NCBI GenBank assembly: GCA_023630585.1
Contig: CM042544.1
Span: 9,929,256-9,993,255 of the forward strand
Length of the DNA: 64,000 nucleotides
Origin: Cranoglanis bouderius
Taxonomy: Eukaryota > Chordata > Actinopteri > Siluriformes > Cranoglanididae
Direction of reading: 5' to 3'
The first letter of the stretch is position 1. Every line of letters begins with the position of its first letter. Shown one piece after another: positions 11,185 through 20,737 of this stretch. The notes under the pieces are model-generated. The model searched no databases, was not told the origin of the DNA, and worked only from the letters and a program-made list of their open reading frames with translations. Both the position numbers and the translations under genes were made by a program.

Positions 11185-11538
11185 TTACCCCAATTCCAAA
11201 AAAGTTGGGATGCTGTGTAAAATGTAAATCAAAACAGAATGCAATGATTTGCAAATCTCATAAACCCATATGTTATTCATAATAGAACATAGAAAACATC
11301 AAATATTTAAACTGAAGAAATATACCATTTTAAGAAAAAATAAGGTAATTTTGAATTTGATGGCCGCAACATGTCTCAAAAAAGTTGGGACGGGGCAACA
11401 AAAGGCTAGAAAAGTAAGTGTTAATAAAAAGGAACAGCTGAGAAACATTTTGCAACTAATTAGGTTAATTGGCAACAGGTCAGTACAATTGGATATAAAA
11501 AGAGTATCTTCGAGATACAGAGTCTCTCAGAAGTAAAG

Positions 11539-11597
11539 ATGGCCAGAGGTTCACCAATCTATGAAAAACTGCGTCTACAAATTGTGGAACAATTTAA
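11539..11597 (+). pseudogene. Transposase N-terminus of family G copy 2
   Basis: ATG at 11539 gives MARGSPIYEKLRLQIVEQF, the family N-terminus (and the guide for placing the ancestral start of copy 1 at 495). It is cut after 20 codons by the rDNA insertion. Confidence 0.75.
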
Positions 11598-11878
11598 ACA
11601 GCTTGTCATGAACGTTTCCCCCACAGGCCGCAAACTGCACCAGCCCCTGGGATAACCGAGAGGGTGCTGCTGACGCGGGCCCCTGGGATGACCGAGAAGG
11701 TGGGACTTAATTTATTGGTTCGGGTTTTTATTCATGCGAGGGCCCTGGTATAAGAGGAGGCGGGTGTTTGCTGGCAGCTTTCTGTCTGTCTGTCTGTCTG
11801 TCTTTCTCTTTCTTTCATGCCCCTGGAACAACTGGAGAGCCAGTGTACAGGAGGGCTGCCCGCACAGCCTCAGCTCCC
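11598..11878 (-). other. Probable rDNA spacer 3' of 28S
   Basis: It directly follows the 28S 3' end on the minus strand. It contains a (CTGT)n tract (11787-11805) and two near-identical CCCCTGGGAT(A/G)ACCGAGA units (11645 and 11681), as expected of ribosomal intergenic spacer. I infer spacer identity from position alone. A fragment of an LTR (TGTCATGAACG at 11607) is the alternative. Confidence 0.4.
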
Positions 11879-12453
11879 TGACAAAAAAATTGGATCAAAT
11901 GATGACTTTCAATGGATCGCAGCAATGGAGCTGCTCTGCCACTCACAACACCTTGACCCAGAATCAGGTCGTTTACGAGTCATTTAGCTCCAGGTCCAAC
12001 TTGCGGTGCACAACCGGAGAGGGTGCAGCGCTCGTCCGGCCGCACCCCAGATGGGCGCTGCTTTGCTCGCCGACGGCCCCCGCGGGGAACTCCCAGGCTA
12101 TGCCAGACGAACCAAAGGTCCGTGGCACTGCGGTATCACTACATCTAGGCGGGTATCTAACTTAGAGGCATTCAGTCATAATCCCACAGATGGTAGCTTC
12201 ACACCAGTGGCTCCTCAGCCAAGCACACGCACCAAATGTCTGAACCTGTGGTGCCTCTCGTACTCAGCAGTATTACTACTGCAACAACACATCATCAGTA
12301 AGGTAAAACTAACCTGTCTCATGATGGTCTAAACCCAGCTCACGTTCCCTGTTAGTGGGTGAACAATCCAACGCTTGGTAAATTCTGCTTCATAATGATA
12401 GGAAGAGCCAACATTGAAGGATCAAAAAGCGACGTCACTATGAATGCTTGGCC

Positions 12454-12489
<36 letters not shown>

Positions 12490-12909
12490 AACCTCCTGCT
12501 TAAAACCCAAAAACCAGGAGGATCGTGAGGCCCTGCTTTCATGGTCTGTATTCATACTGAAAATCAAGATCAAGATTTAGCCCTTGTGCTCTACGGGAGG
12601 TTTCTGCCCTCCCCGAGCACACCTTAGGACACCTGCATTACGCTTTGAGAGGTGTACCGCCCCAGTCAAACTCCCCACCTGCCACTGTCCTCGGGGTGGG
12701 TTACCACCCCCAGTAGGCCCTGGGGTTGCCAGGGCTCCAGAGAAGCCAGAAGCGAAAGCCCACTAGGGCTCGCCTCCCTGCCTCACCGGGTTAGTGAGGA
12801 AACAATAAGAGTAGTGGTATTTCACTGACGGCACCTGGCAGAGCGGGGCCTCCCACTTATTCTACACCCCTCATGTCTCTTCACAGTGCCAGACTAGAGT
12901 CAAGCTCAG
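11879..12909 (-). rRNA. 28S rRNA, 3' fragment, degenerate (pseudogene)
   Basis: The reverse complement of this segment reads as the last kilobase of eukaryotic large-subunit rRNA. It opens with GAGCTTGACTCTAGTCTGG (about 12908-12890) and passes GGGAGTTTGACTGGGGCGG (about 12680). It then has AGTTACCACAGGGATAACTGG in the peptidyl-transferase region (about 12484-12464), ACCCACTAACAGGGAACGTG (about 12360), and the sarcin-ricin loop AGTACGAGAGG (about 12264-12254). It finishes with GCTGCGATCCATTGAAAGTC and ends at TTTGTC (11879), the expected 28S 3' end. Scattered substitutions and indels against the conserved core mark it as a pseudogene. It starts about 120 bases downstream of the R2 retrotransposon site, so it does not contain that site. 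Confidence 0.93.
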
Positions 12910-13662
12910 AATAATGTTCCTCAACGTAAAATTGTGAAGACTTTGAATATCTCATCATCTACATAATATCATCAAAAGATTCCGAGAATCTGGAGAAATC
13001 TCTGTGTGCAAGGGACAAGGGCGAAAGTCGATATTGCATGCCCATGATCTTCGGGCCCTCAGGTGGCACTGCATTAAAAACAGGCATGATTCTGTAATGG
13101 AAATCACTGCATGGGCTCCGAAACACCTCCAAAACTCATTGTTTGTGAACACAGTTCGCCGTGCCATCCACAAATGCAGGTTAAAGCTGTATCATGCAAA
13201 GAAGAAGCCATATGTGAACATGATCCAGAAACGCCGCCATCTTCTCTGGGCCAAAGCTCATTTAAAATGGACTGAGGCAAACTGGAAAACTGTTCTGTGG
13301 TCAGCTGAATCGACATTTGAATTTTTTTTTGGAAACCATGGATGCCACTCCCTCTGGAATAAAGAGGAGAGGGACCATCCATCTTGTTATCAGTGCTCAG
13401 TTCAAAAGCCTGCATCTCTGATGGTATGAGAGTGCATTAGTGCCTATGGAATGGGCAGCTTGCACATCTGGAAAGGCGCCATCAATGCTGAAAGGTATAT
13501 ACAGGTTTTAGAGCAACATATGCTTCCATCCAGATGACATCTTTTTCAGGGAAGGCCTTGCATATTTCAGTAAGACAATGCTAAACCACATACTGCATCT
13601 ATTATAACAGCATGGCTCCGTAGTAGAAGAGTCTGGGTGCTGAAGTGGCCTGATAATTACTG
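12910..13662 (+). pseudogene. Tc1-like transposase, middle part of family G copy 2
   Basis: This is the continuation after the rDNA block: TLNISSST-type sequence is replaced by degraded coding, then IIKRFRESGEISVCKGQGRK-like residues. From 13004 an open frame runs through ALRWHCIKNRHDSVMEITAW, NTVRRAIHKCRLKLYHAKKK, the first catalytic motif VLWSAESTFEFFFG (Asp changed to Ala) and SLMV. A stop at 13428 follows, then degraded sequence to LKWPDN at 13655. Loss of the first catalytic Asp plus the truncation make it dead. Confidence 0.8.
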
Positions 13663-13824
13663 TTTTGAATGTCCCAAGATTCATGGCTTGTTATTTTATG
13701 TAAACAATGGATAAACAAAACCTGGATTGTGTGCTGATTATTTACTTATATAGACTGATGTTTTATTTATGATTAATGATGCATGAATGTATGAATAGTA
13801 AAAATAAATTATGACAATTGAGGT

Positions 13825-13990
13825 TAAGAGAACGTTATGGGAACGTTAAGAGACAATTAGGGGACATTATGGGAACGTTAATAGAATGTTAGAGGAACAT
13901 TATGGGACTGTTAAGAGAACGTTATGGGAATGTTAAAAGAATGTTAGGGGAACATTATGGAAACGTTAAGGGAACATTCTACAAACCTAA
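13825..13990. repeat. Degenerate tandem repeat of GGAACGTTATG-type units
   Basis: About a dozen imperfect 10-14 bp units alternate between GGGAACGTTA and (A/G)GAACATTATG across 165 bp, followed by GTTCCTGGTTA and ending at GTTAGCAGGGGA near 14085. Such arrays sit near the ends of some fish DNA transposons, but no terminal repeats could be paired here. Confidence 0.6.
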
Positions 13991-14089
13991 AAACAACATT
14001 GTATTTCCGTAAAGAAAACGTTCCTGGTTAATCAAAAACAAACATTAAAAATGTATGTTCTAGGAACCAAAAATTGTTAGCAGGGGATA

Positions 14090-14603
14090 TGGCAATGTGA
14101 TAACATTATTGGATATTGAATTTCTTTATGGAAAACTCCATTCATGACATTACATTATATGTGAATATAAAGTATAGGGCTTTATACAGGCTGTAAAACA
14201 TTATAATGGCCAGTTTAGTCCTAAAGAATTGCACACTTTCTCTTTTTTCTAACAGCCTCCCAATAAAAAAACAATATAGATAATGAAATATAAGTTAATG
14301 TAGTCCACAAGTCCACAAGTCCAGGGCCACCAAGATCTTGTTATGAAGCAAATAATCTAAATTAAATCAAATCATTTACTGCAGACAGTGTAGGCCTATC
14401 TACCCTGCACAGAACAATTTCTGTTTTCAGATATATTCCAAAATTTATTCAGGACACTCATCAATATCATCATATCAACAATATGACCGATATGCAAATA
14501 TGCATGGCCAACCACTGCAGGTTTCAGTAATGAACATATCCAATCACTGAGCATATTACTGTAGTGATGGCATCACAATCCACAATTCCTGAACATTTAC
14601 ACC
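14090..14603. other. No gene recognised
   Basis: AT-rich sequence. I see no coding signal or repeat pairing before the LINE fragment that starts near 14604. Confidence 0.5.
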
Positions 14604-14777
14604 ACAAGGAGTGTGAGGAAGGTAACCACCATCAGGAAGGATCCCACTCACCCATCCTACAACTGGTTTAAGCCCCTCCCACCCAGGAAGAGGCTAAGAA
14701 ATATTCAGGCCAGAAAGTTCAGACTCAGGAACAGTTTCTTCAAGCAAGCAGTCAGACTTCTGAACAGTCAAGTCTAA
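14604..14777 (+). pseudogene. Rex1-like LINE ORF2, extreme C-terminus
   Basis: A 57-codon plus-strand frame ending in TAA (14775-14777). It reads RKVTTIRKDPTHPSYNWFKP, then LPPRKRLRNIQARKFRLRNS and FFKQAVRLLNSQV. The pattern (DPTHPS, LP.RKR.R.I, R.SFF.QA..LLN) matches the end of the reverse transcriptase at 48984-50090. The rest of the ORF is absent, as expected of a 5'-truncated LINE insertion. Its 3' UTR continues to 16751 and ends at 20125 after later insertions. Confidence 0.7.
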
Positions 14778-14941
14778 CTCTGAACATCCCCCTCCAACTC
14801 CCCTCCCCTTAAGAACTGTGATCATAACCCCAACCCCAATTGTCACTTTAACACTACCATGGCCTGAGACTGACCAACCAAACAAATACTGAACAATAGT
14901 ATGATTCTACCTCAATATTATTATTACATTACTATGTACAA

Positions 14942-14945
<4 letters not shown>

Positions 14946-15029
<84 letters not shown>
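14946..15029. repeat. (AT)n microsatellite
   Basis: 84 bp of uninterrupted AT in the LINE 3' UTR. Confidence 0.98.
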
Positions 15030-15033
<4 letters not shown>

Positions 15034-15119
15034 CCACTTAGTACTGATACATTACACAATTTGTTTTAACTGTGTGTATCATCCCCCCACTGCTACTACA
15101 CTATATACTGCTATATATA

Positions 15120-16478
15120 CAGTGAGGGAAAAAAGTATTTGATCCTCTGCTGATTTTGTATGTTTGCCCACTGACAAAGAAATGATCAGTCTATAATTTT
15201 AATGGTAGGTGTATTTTAAAAGTGAGAGACAGAATAACAACAAAAAAATCCAGAAAAACACATTTCAAAAAAGTTATAAATTGATTTGCATTTTAATGAG
15301 GGAAATAAGTAAGCAAGATTTCTGGCTCCCAGGTGTCTTTTACACAGGTAATGAGCTGAGATTAGGAGCACTCTCTTAAAGGGAGTGCTCCTAATCTCAG
15401 TTTGTTACCTGTAAAAAGACACCTGTCCACAGAAGCAATCAATCAGATTCCAAATTCTCCACCATGGCCAAGACCAAAGAGCTGTCCAAGGATGTCAGGG
15501 ACAAGATTGTAGACCTACACAAGGCTGGAATGGGCTACAAGACCATCGCCAAGCAGCTTGGTGAGAAGGTGACAACAGTTGGTGCGATTATTTGCAAATG
15601 GAAGAAACTGTCAGTCTCCCTCGGTCTGGGGCTCCATGCAAGATCTCACCTCGTGGAGTTTCAATGATCATGAGAATGGTGAAGAATCAGCCCAGAACTA
15701 CACGGGAGGATCTCGTTAATGATCTCAAGGCAGCTGGGACCATAGTCACCAAGAAAACAATTGGTAACACACTACGCCGTGAAGGACTGAAATCCTGCAG
15801 TGCCCGCAAGGTCCCCCTGCTCAAGAAAGCACATGTACAGTCCCGTCTGAAGTTTGCCTGAATGATTCAGAGGAGAACTGGGTGAAAGTGTTGTGGTCAG
15901 GTGTGGTCAGATTTCTTTGGCATCAACTCAACTCGCCGTGTTTGGAGGAGGAGGAATGCTGCCTATGACCCTAAGTCATAACACCATCCCCACTGTCAAA
16001 CATGGAGGTGGGAACATTATGCTTTGGGGGTGTTTTTCTTCTAAGGGGACAGGACAACTGCACCGCATCAAAGGGACGATGGACAGGGCCATGTCCTGTC
16101 AAATCTTGGGTGAGAACCTCCTTCCCTCAGCCAGGGCATTGAAAATGACCTTAATGACTTGGAGAGGATCTGCAAAGAAGAGTGGGACAAAATCCCTCCT
16201 GAGATGTGTGCAAACCTGGTGGCCAACTACAAGAGACGTCTGACCTCTGTGATTGCCAACAAGGGTTTTGCCTAAGTACTAAGTCGAAGGGGTCAAATAC
16301 TTATTTCACTCATTAAAATGCAAATCGATTTATAACTTTTTTGAAATGCATTTTTCTGGATTTTTTTGTTGTTATTCTGTCTCTCACTGTTAAAATAGAC
16401 CTACCATTAAAATTATAGACTGATCATTTCTTTGTCAGTGGGCAAACGTACAAATTCAGCAGGAGATCAAATACTTTT

Positions 16479-16484
<6 letters not shown>
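15120..16484 (+). mobile_element. Tc1-like transposon (family A, copy 2), deleted
   Basis: The left end CAGTGAGGGAAAAAAGTATT follows TA (15118-15119). The right inverted repeat ends in CAAATACTTTTTCTTTT, where an AT tract replaces the last bases. It carries the same palindrome (15357-15400) as the other copies and the same internal deletion junction as copy 1. It lies in the 3' UTR of the Rex1-like LINE. Confidence 0.88.
15464..16275 (+). pseudogene. Tc1-like transposase, internally deleted (family A copy 2)
   Basis: ATG at 15464 gives MAKTKELSKDVRDKIVDLHK and YKTIAKQLGEKVTTVGAII (first helix-turn-helix). A frame change near 15590-15600 leads to SMIMRMVKNQPRTTREDLVN and KKTIGNTLRREGLKSCSARK (second DNA-binding part). 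A second near 15860 leads to the core with KHGGGNIMLWGCFSSKGTGQ and ENLLPSARALKM. Then comes the deletion junction at about 16147, after which the downstream codons are read out of frame. The second Asp and the Glu of the triad are gone. Confidence 0.85.

Positions 16485-16552
<68 letters not shown>
16484..16552. repeat. (AT)n microsatellite
   Basis: 69 bp of AT at the right end of the Tc1-like element. Confidence 0.97.
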
Positions 16553-16557
<5 letters not shown>

Positions 16558-16756
16558 TATTTATTTATTTATGTGAATTGTTTAATTTTGTGTAATTCTG
16601 TGTACCTTATGGTATTATTGTCTGTATTTATTATCTGTATTTACTGTTGTCTTTTAGTCCTCGTCAATGTCTATGTCTACTACTTGTTGCACGGTGGTTT
16701 CCTGAAGGAACTGTGTTTAGTTTTTATCCATTGCAGTGTGATGTGCTAAAAATGAC

Positions 16757-17801
16757 TGTCATGTAAAGACCGGAAAAAGACTAAAGACTACAATTCCCAT
16801 CAGCCACTGCACCTCACCTGATCATGTCACATGACTGTCTGCACCTATTCAAGTATGGGATGAATGAGCACTTGTATACAAGTCACGCTTGCCCTGCACA
16901 CATTGGGTGCTTCTCATTTCTTATTTATGCATCCTCATTTCCTTTCTTTGCATCTTAGCGCCACCCCCTTAGGATGTGAGGGAAGGATGTGAGGATGAGA
17001 TGCGAGGAGAGAGGAATCAAAGCAAGTCGAATGGAATATCCTCACTCTCTCAAGCATCACTTCAAAGCAACATCAATTAATGATGACTGTGCTGGATTAC
17101 CTCACTGCACTTCAGGGATCAGCAGTTATGCTTTTTTTTTTTTTGATGTGCCGTTATGTTATTGGAGTTTGGTTAATAACAACGTTCTTAATAAAGCAAA
17201 ATGCACTGATAGTAAGTGAAATGTCTGGGTTATTCAACAATGAATTAATGAACAATACATAATTTATTGCATCTTTTGTGCGCCTTTCCATATCCAAACA
17301 TGCAAGGATCAATTAATTACAATACTCATTGCAGCATATTATTATTTAATTATATTTCACATAAAATGTCATTACATCATCAAAGGACTTTTTGTTTGAG
17401 ATTGTGGCAAATATAAAGGAGGAGGGGAATTTATATGTGCGTCAGGTTTTTCAACAACAAACACTTCCGCATGGGATACACCTGTGTATCCTCGCTCCTC
17501 TGGAAGCCTCCTCACTCTTCGTTCCTTGCCTCCTCACGGTGCAATTAGAGAATTGATATGTCCTTCAAGATGGTTGACGTCGATCGATTTCCGGGTCACG
17601 GGCTGGAGGACGGAGGAGTGAGGAAACGAGGAAGCATCAATTTGAGTATTGAAAAGCACCCATTGTCTTTCGTTTGTCTTTCTTTGCCATTGTTTCCTGT
17701 TACTGCGTTATGGTCTTTGTTCTATGTTTGTTTCCAAGCCTTTGTGTTCTACAGTTCTGGTTTTGTGTTTTATTTTGTTTTCCATTAAATCTTCATCTTC
17801 A
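16757..17801 (+). repeat. Left LTR (interrupted)
   Basis: Starts TGTCATG. The 3' part has CCATTAAATCTTC at 17782-17794, matched in the right LTR at 20067-20079. It is interrupted by the inverted-repeat element at 16905-17661. Confidence 0.7.
16905..17661. mobile_element. Non-autonomous inverted-repeat element (copy 1)
   Basis: 757 bp bounded by GGGTGCTTCTCA and TTGAAAAGCACCC, flanked by ATT on both sides (16902-16904, 17662-17664), a possible 3-bp target duplication. A second copy lies at 59320-60091 with the same termini and collinear interior. Neither copy has transposase coding. The 3-bp duplication would fit a PIF/Harbinger-type enzyme, which is inference only. Confidence 0.75.
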
Positions 17802-18281
17802 TGGCTGAGAACGTTGCTCCGCCATCCTGCTCCGCTGAGGATGTCGTTCTGCCTCCATGTTCCCCTTCTTGCTCCATGGGACATCGCTCCCCCTCATGCT
17901 TCATGAAGAGCATTACTGCCCCCTCTGTCCTCGTGGAGAACTTTGCTCCCCCCTCTGACCTCACGGAGAGCGTCGCTCCCCCCTCTAGCTCCATGGTTAA
18001 CGTCACTCCCCCCTCAGGCTCCGCCTTGAGCTCTGTTCCCCCCGCTGGATACGTGGTAGCCATCGCTCCATGCCCAAGCCAGGCCAGGGATATCGCGTCA
18101 TCTCTCTGCAGTATGGAAGAGAACATCCCAAATCTGTATTGCAGAGAGCACATCAATTGTCCTCTTTATGGCTCCACGAGGGATGACACTCTATTGAACT
18201 TGGAAATGTTTAGGGACATCTGGTCTGGGTGTTCAGGACCCCCTCCTAAGCTTCGGGAGCCGCACGTTAAAGGGGGAGTTC
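17801..18281 (+). pseudogene. Internal region of LTR element with repetitive open frame
   Basis: A plus-strand frame from the ATG at 17801 stays open through the internal region and on into the right LTR. Its first 100 or so residues are irregular repeats of about 12-14 residues with the pattern V-x-P-P-S-x-S (for example NVAPPSCSAED, SVAPPSSSMVN, NVTPPSGSAL). I recognise no domain. The DNA is itself a roughly 36-42 bp repeat, so the frame may just reflect repeat structure without stops. Confidence 0.4.
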
Positions 18282-18494
18282 TGTCATGTAAAGACCGGAA
18301 AAAGACTAGAGACTATGAGTCCCATCAGCCAATGCACTTCACATGATCACCCGATTTTACTATTTCACAATTGGCCAGACGCACCGACGACAACGATGAA
18401 GTGCTTTTCACGTTTATTCTGACACCTTCAGTTCTGCTAAGGCTCACAAATCTGTATTTTTATAACAGCAAAACACTTTTCATGTAATCTTAAT

Positions 18495-19752
18495 CAGGGT
18501 TGGGAGGGTTTACTTTAAAATGTAATCCATTACAGTTACAAATTACTTCATAAAAAATGTAATCAGTAGCGTAATCCAAGTATCACAATATGAAAGTAAT
18601 GTAATCTGATTACTTTTGGATTACTTCAAGGTCACATATGTAAATAAAGTGAAAAGCAATATGATCTAAAATACTTTTATTTACAACTTATTTTAGAGCT
18701 TAAAAACATGTTCAGTGTTTGGATTTGTTTTAATAAAATAAATAAATTTGTTGCACATGTGAGTCACAACTGGCAACAGAGAACCAGAACTATAATCATG
18801 CAGCTGTCTATATTATGTTATGTCAGAAGCAGGGCTCCAGACAAACAAATCTATTAAGGATCCTATAAGAAAAAAAAAAAACAGGTGACGAATGATTTTT
18901 TTTTTAAAGTGCCACATAAGAATAAACTTACATTTGAAAATTTTAAAACACTCACTTTCAGTCATCCTGTCATGTGTGTACGTCTGGACTCCTTTTACAG
19001 TGTCAGCATTTTCATCCAAGTTCACTTAATGTGGGAAGTGAATGTCTTTTCCAACTTGAGAACTATATACAGTCACAAAGAATTGTTCTTTACACAGAAT
19101 CTGAGCCAGTGTCACTGACCATAATTATGTCAGCATCACTTGGCCATTGAGTGGAGTTTTGGCTTTGTCTCGCAGAAAGTCAGAGCGTTTCACACATGGT
19201 TCAGCATCAAACTGTTCACATGATGGGCCTCTGTGCTGATCCTGATCAAGGCTTCCAAGGTTGAATTGCATACTTTTGATTTTATCCTGTCTTGAGCTGA
19301 AAAGCCACATTCACACTGAGCAGCTAATATTGGTAGGACAAGCAAAATCTCAACTAGATGTATTCTGCTCAAAGCACATGCTGTGTCACTATCATACGTC
19401 TTGCACACATCCAGTCAATTTTTCTTCATTAGTAATGTCTGAGAGGTAAATTTGGTGAAAGGCAGCTCTTCACATGCAATCACATAGGCGGTGTTGAATT
19501 TTATATTGTCGCCAGTGGTGATCTCAGCAAAAATGATCATTCGGAAATTAATATTTTTCACAAATCCGACCTTTTTAGGCGCAGTCTGGAGCCGTGCAAA
19601 AGTAATCCTGATAGTATTCCCATTTTTTACAAAATGCACCTGTAATCTGATTACTTTGTTTTTTTATGTAACTGTAATGGATTACAGTTACCAGTTTTTT
19701 GTATCCTGATTACGTAACGCCATTACGTGTAATCCGTTACTCCCCAAGACTG
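18495..19752 (-). mobile_element. hAT-type DNA transposon, decayed
   Basis: Ends are CAGGGTTGGG and CCCCAAGACTG. The flanks are a perfect 8-bp duplication ATCTTAAT (18487-18494 and 19753-19760), the hAT signature. Subterminal regions are rich in GTAATC and ATTAC words arranged inversely at the two ends. 1,258 bp, with a transposase remnant on the minus strand. Confidence 0.88.
19125..19408 (-). pseudogene. hAT transposase C-terminal dimerisation domain remnant
   Basis: Minus-strand peptide LVLPILAAQCECGFSAQDRI and KSKVCNSTLEALIRISTEA matches the hATC pattern (leucine-rich stretch, then ER-G-FS followed by a basic IK, then LE-L-RIS). The canonical ER before GFS is EC here. A frame change near 19255 separates the last part (CKRSDFLRDKAKT). 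The N-terminal zinc finger and catalytic DDE parts are missing, so this is an internally deleted derivative. Confidence 0.7.
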
Positions 19753-20125
19753 ATCTTAATGTTGTATTGTGTCATGTTTATTAAAATAAAACTGATAAAA
19801 AATATAGACTCCACTTTATTGGTTTTTAAATAATACAGGCTTATGTTGAACTTTCTTCTTGTACATACAGGCACTGTATTAACTTAATGTATTCAATAAA
19901 AGTGTTTCTGGTTGCTACATGTAAAATTCAGACGTCTGTTTATCTGAGAAATATTACATCTAATCCACTTTGTCTGCGGTAAAGAAAGCAAACACCACAC
20001 GAGCATCACTACGGGAAACAGGAAGTGTCTGACGTACAGTTCCAGTTTTGTGTTTTATTTTATTTTCCATTAAATCTTTGCCTCCATACCCTAGCAATGA
20101 CAATAAAGTTGACTTTGACTTTGAC

Positions 20126-20449
20126 AATCCCTAAGTAGTGTCCCTAAACCCCAAAAAATTACCACCTGCAGACTTTTTTTCAAAAAGAGCACAATATGGG
20201 GTAAAACTGGCAATCGTAGCTGGTGCTGTGAGCATATTAATAAAAATTTAACTACTCCATTTAACATTTAAATTTATATTTAATATTTACATTTGTAAAC
20301 ATTTTTAATCTGGCATAATTTTTATATTTGAGGCAATTCTGATACATTTAGATAGTGATTTATGTAAATCAGGGTTTCTCAACTGGTGGTTGAAATTACA
20401 TTAAATAAAATATATAAAATTTCTGTAGGATTTTCTTCACATCGTCTTG
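20126..20449. other. No gene recognised
   Basis: AT-rich sequence between the LINE tail and the old Tc1-like copy. It may include that element's left end, which I could not place. Confidence 0.4.
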
Positions 20450-20737
20450 GTTTCATTCAACTGCTGAAGCCGTGGTCCACAAAGTGTTTACAAAGGATGG
20501 ATGGTATCTGACTTAGCTATCAATCAAGAGAGGGGTATAAAAGAATTTTTAAAAAAACTTTAGATGTACCATGGAACACCGTAAAGACTGTCATCAACAA
20601 ATAGAGAAAATGGAGCACCACAGTGACATCACCAATAACAGGTCATCCCTCCAAAGGTTATAAAAGGGCCAGACAAAAACTTAGCAGGGAGGTGGTCAAA
20701 AGAGACCTATGGCAAAATTAATGGAGTTGCAGATATA

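Larger units (their letters stand above)
11185..13662 (+). mobile_element. Tc1-like transposon (family G, copy 2), split by rDNA and truncated
   Basis: The left end (ACCCCAATTCCAAAAAAG) follows TA at 11183-11184, and the inner IR/DR site AAAAAGTTGGGACGG is at 11379-11394. The transposase starts at 11539, is interrupted at 11597, resumes at about 12910 and stops at 13662 before the third catalytic motif. There is no right inverted repeat. Confidence 0.85.
16757..20096 (+). mobile_element. Small non-autonomous LTR retrotransposon with nested DNA transposons
   Basis: Both LTRs begin TGTCATGTAAAGACCGGAAA (16757 and 18282). The right one is preceded by a polypurine stretch AAAGGGGGAG (18269-18278). 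ATGAC flanks the whole element (16752-16756 and 20097-20101). The internal part (about 17801-18281) is under 0.5 kb with no gag or pol, so it would have needed proteins from another element. Exact LTR 3' ends are uncertain by about 10 bp. The left LTR carries an inverted-repeat element (16905-17661). The right LTR is interrupted from about 18349 to 20035 by sequence that includes a hAT. Confidence 0.75.
18282..20096 (+). repeat. Right LTR (interrupted)
   Basis: 18282-18348 aligns with the start of the left LTR and 20036-20096 with its end. The middle (about 18349-20035) is foreign sequence with a hAT inside. Confidence 0.65.
14604..20125 (+). mobile_element. Rex1-like LINE 3' end with nested insertions
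   Basis: A 5'-truncated LINE. The C-terminal codons are at 14604-14777, followed by 3' UTR. The characteristic tail AATGACAATAAAGTTGACTT plus TTGACTTTGAC lies at 20096-20125, separated from the rest of the UTR by a Tc1-like element (15120-16484) and an LTR element (16757-20096). The duplicated ATGAC either side of the LTR element supports the join. Confidence 0.65.

Noticed and set aside
11734..12766. Plus-strand open frames over the rDNA block
   Set aside because: The sequence is reverse-complement 28S rRNA plus spacer. No protein is expected.
11879..12909. A functional rRNA gene
   Set aside because: Only the last kilobase is present, with substitutions and small indels in core positions, and it interrupts a transposase gene.
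17785..18156. Minus-strand Gly/Glu-rich open frame
   Set aside because: It is antisense to the repetitive internal frame of the LTR element and arises from the same DNA repeats.
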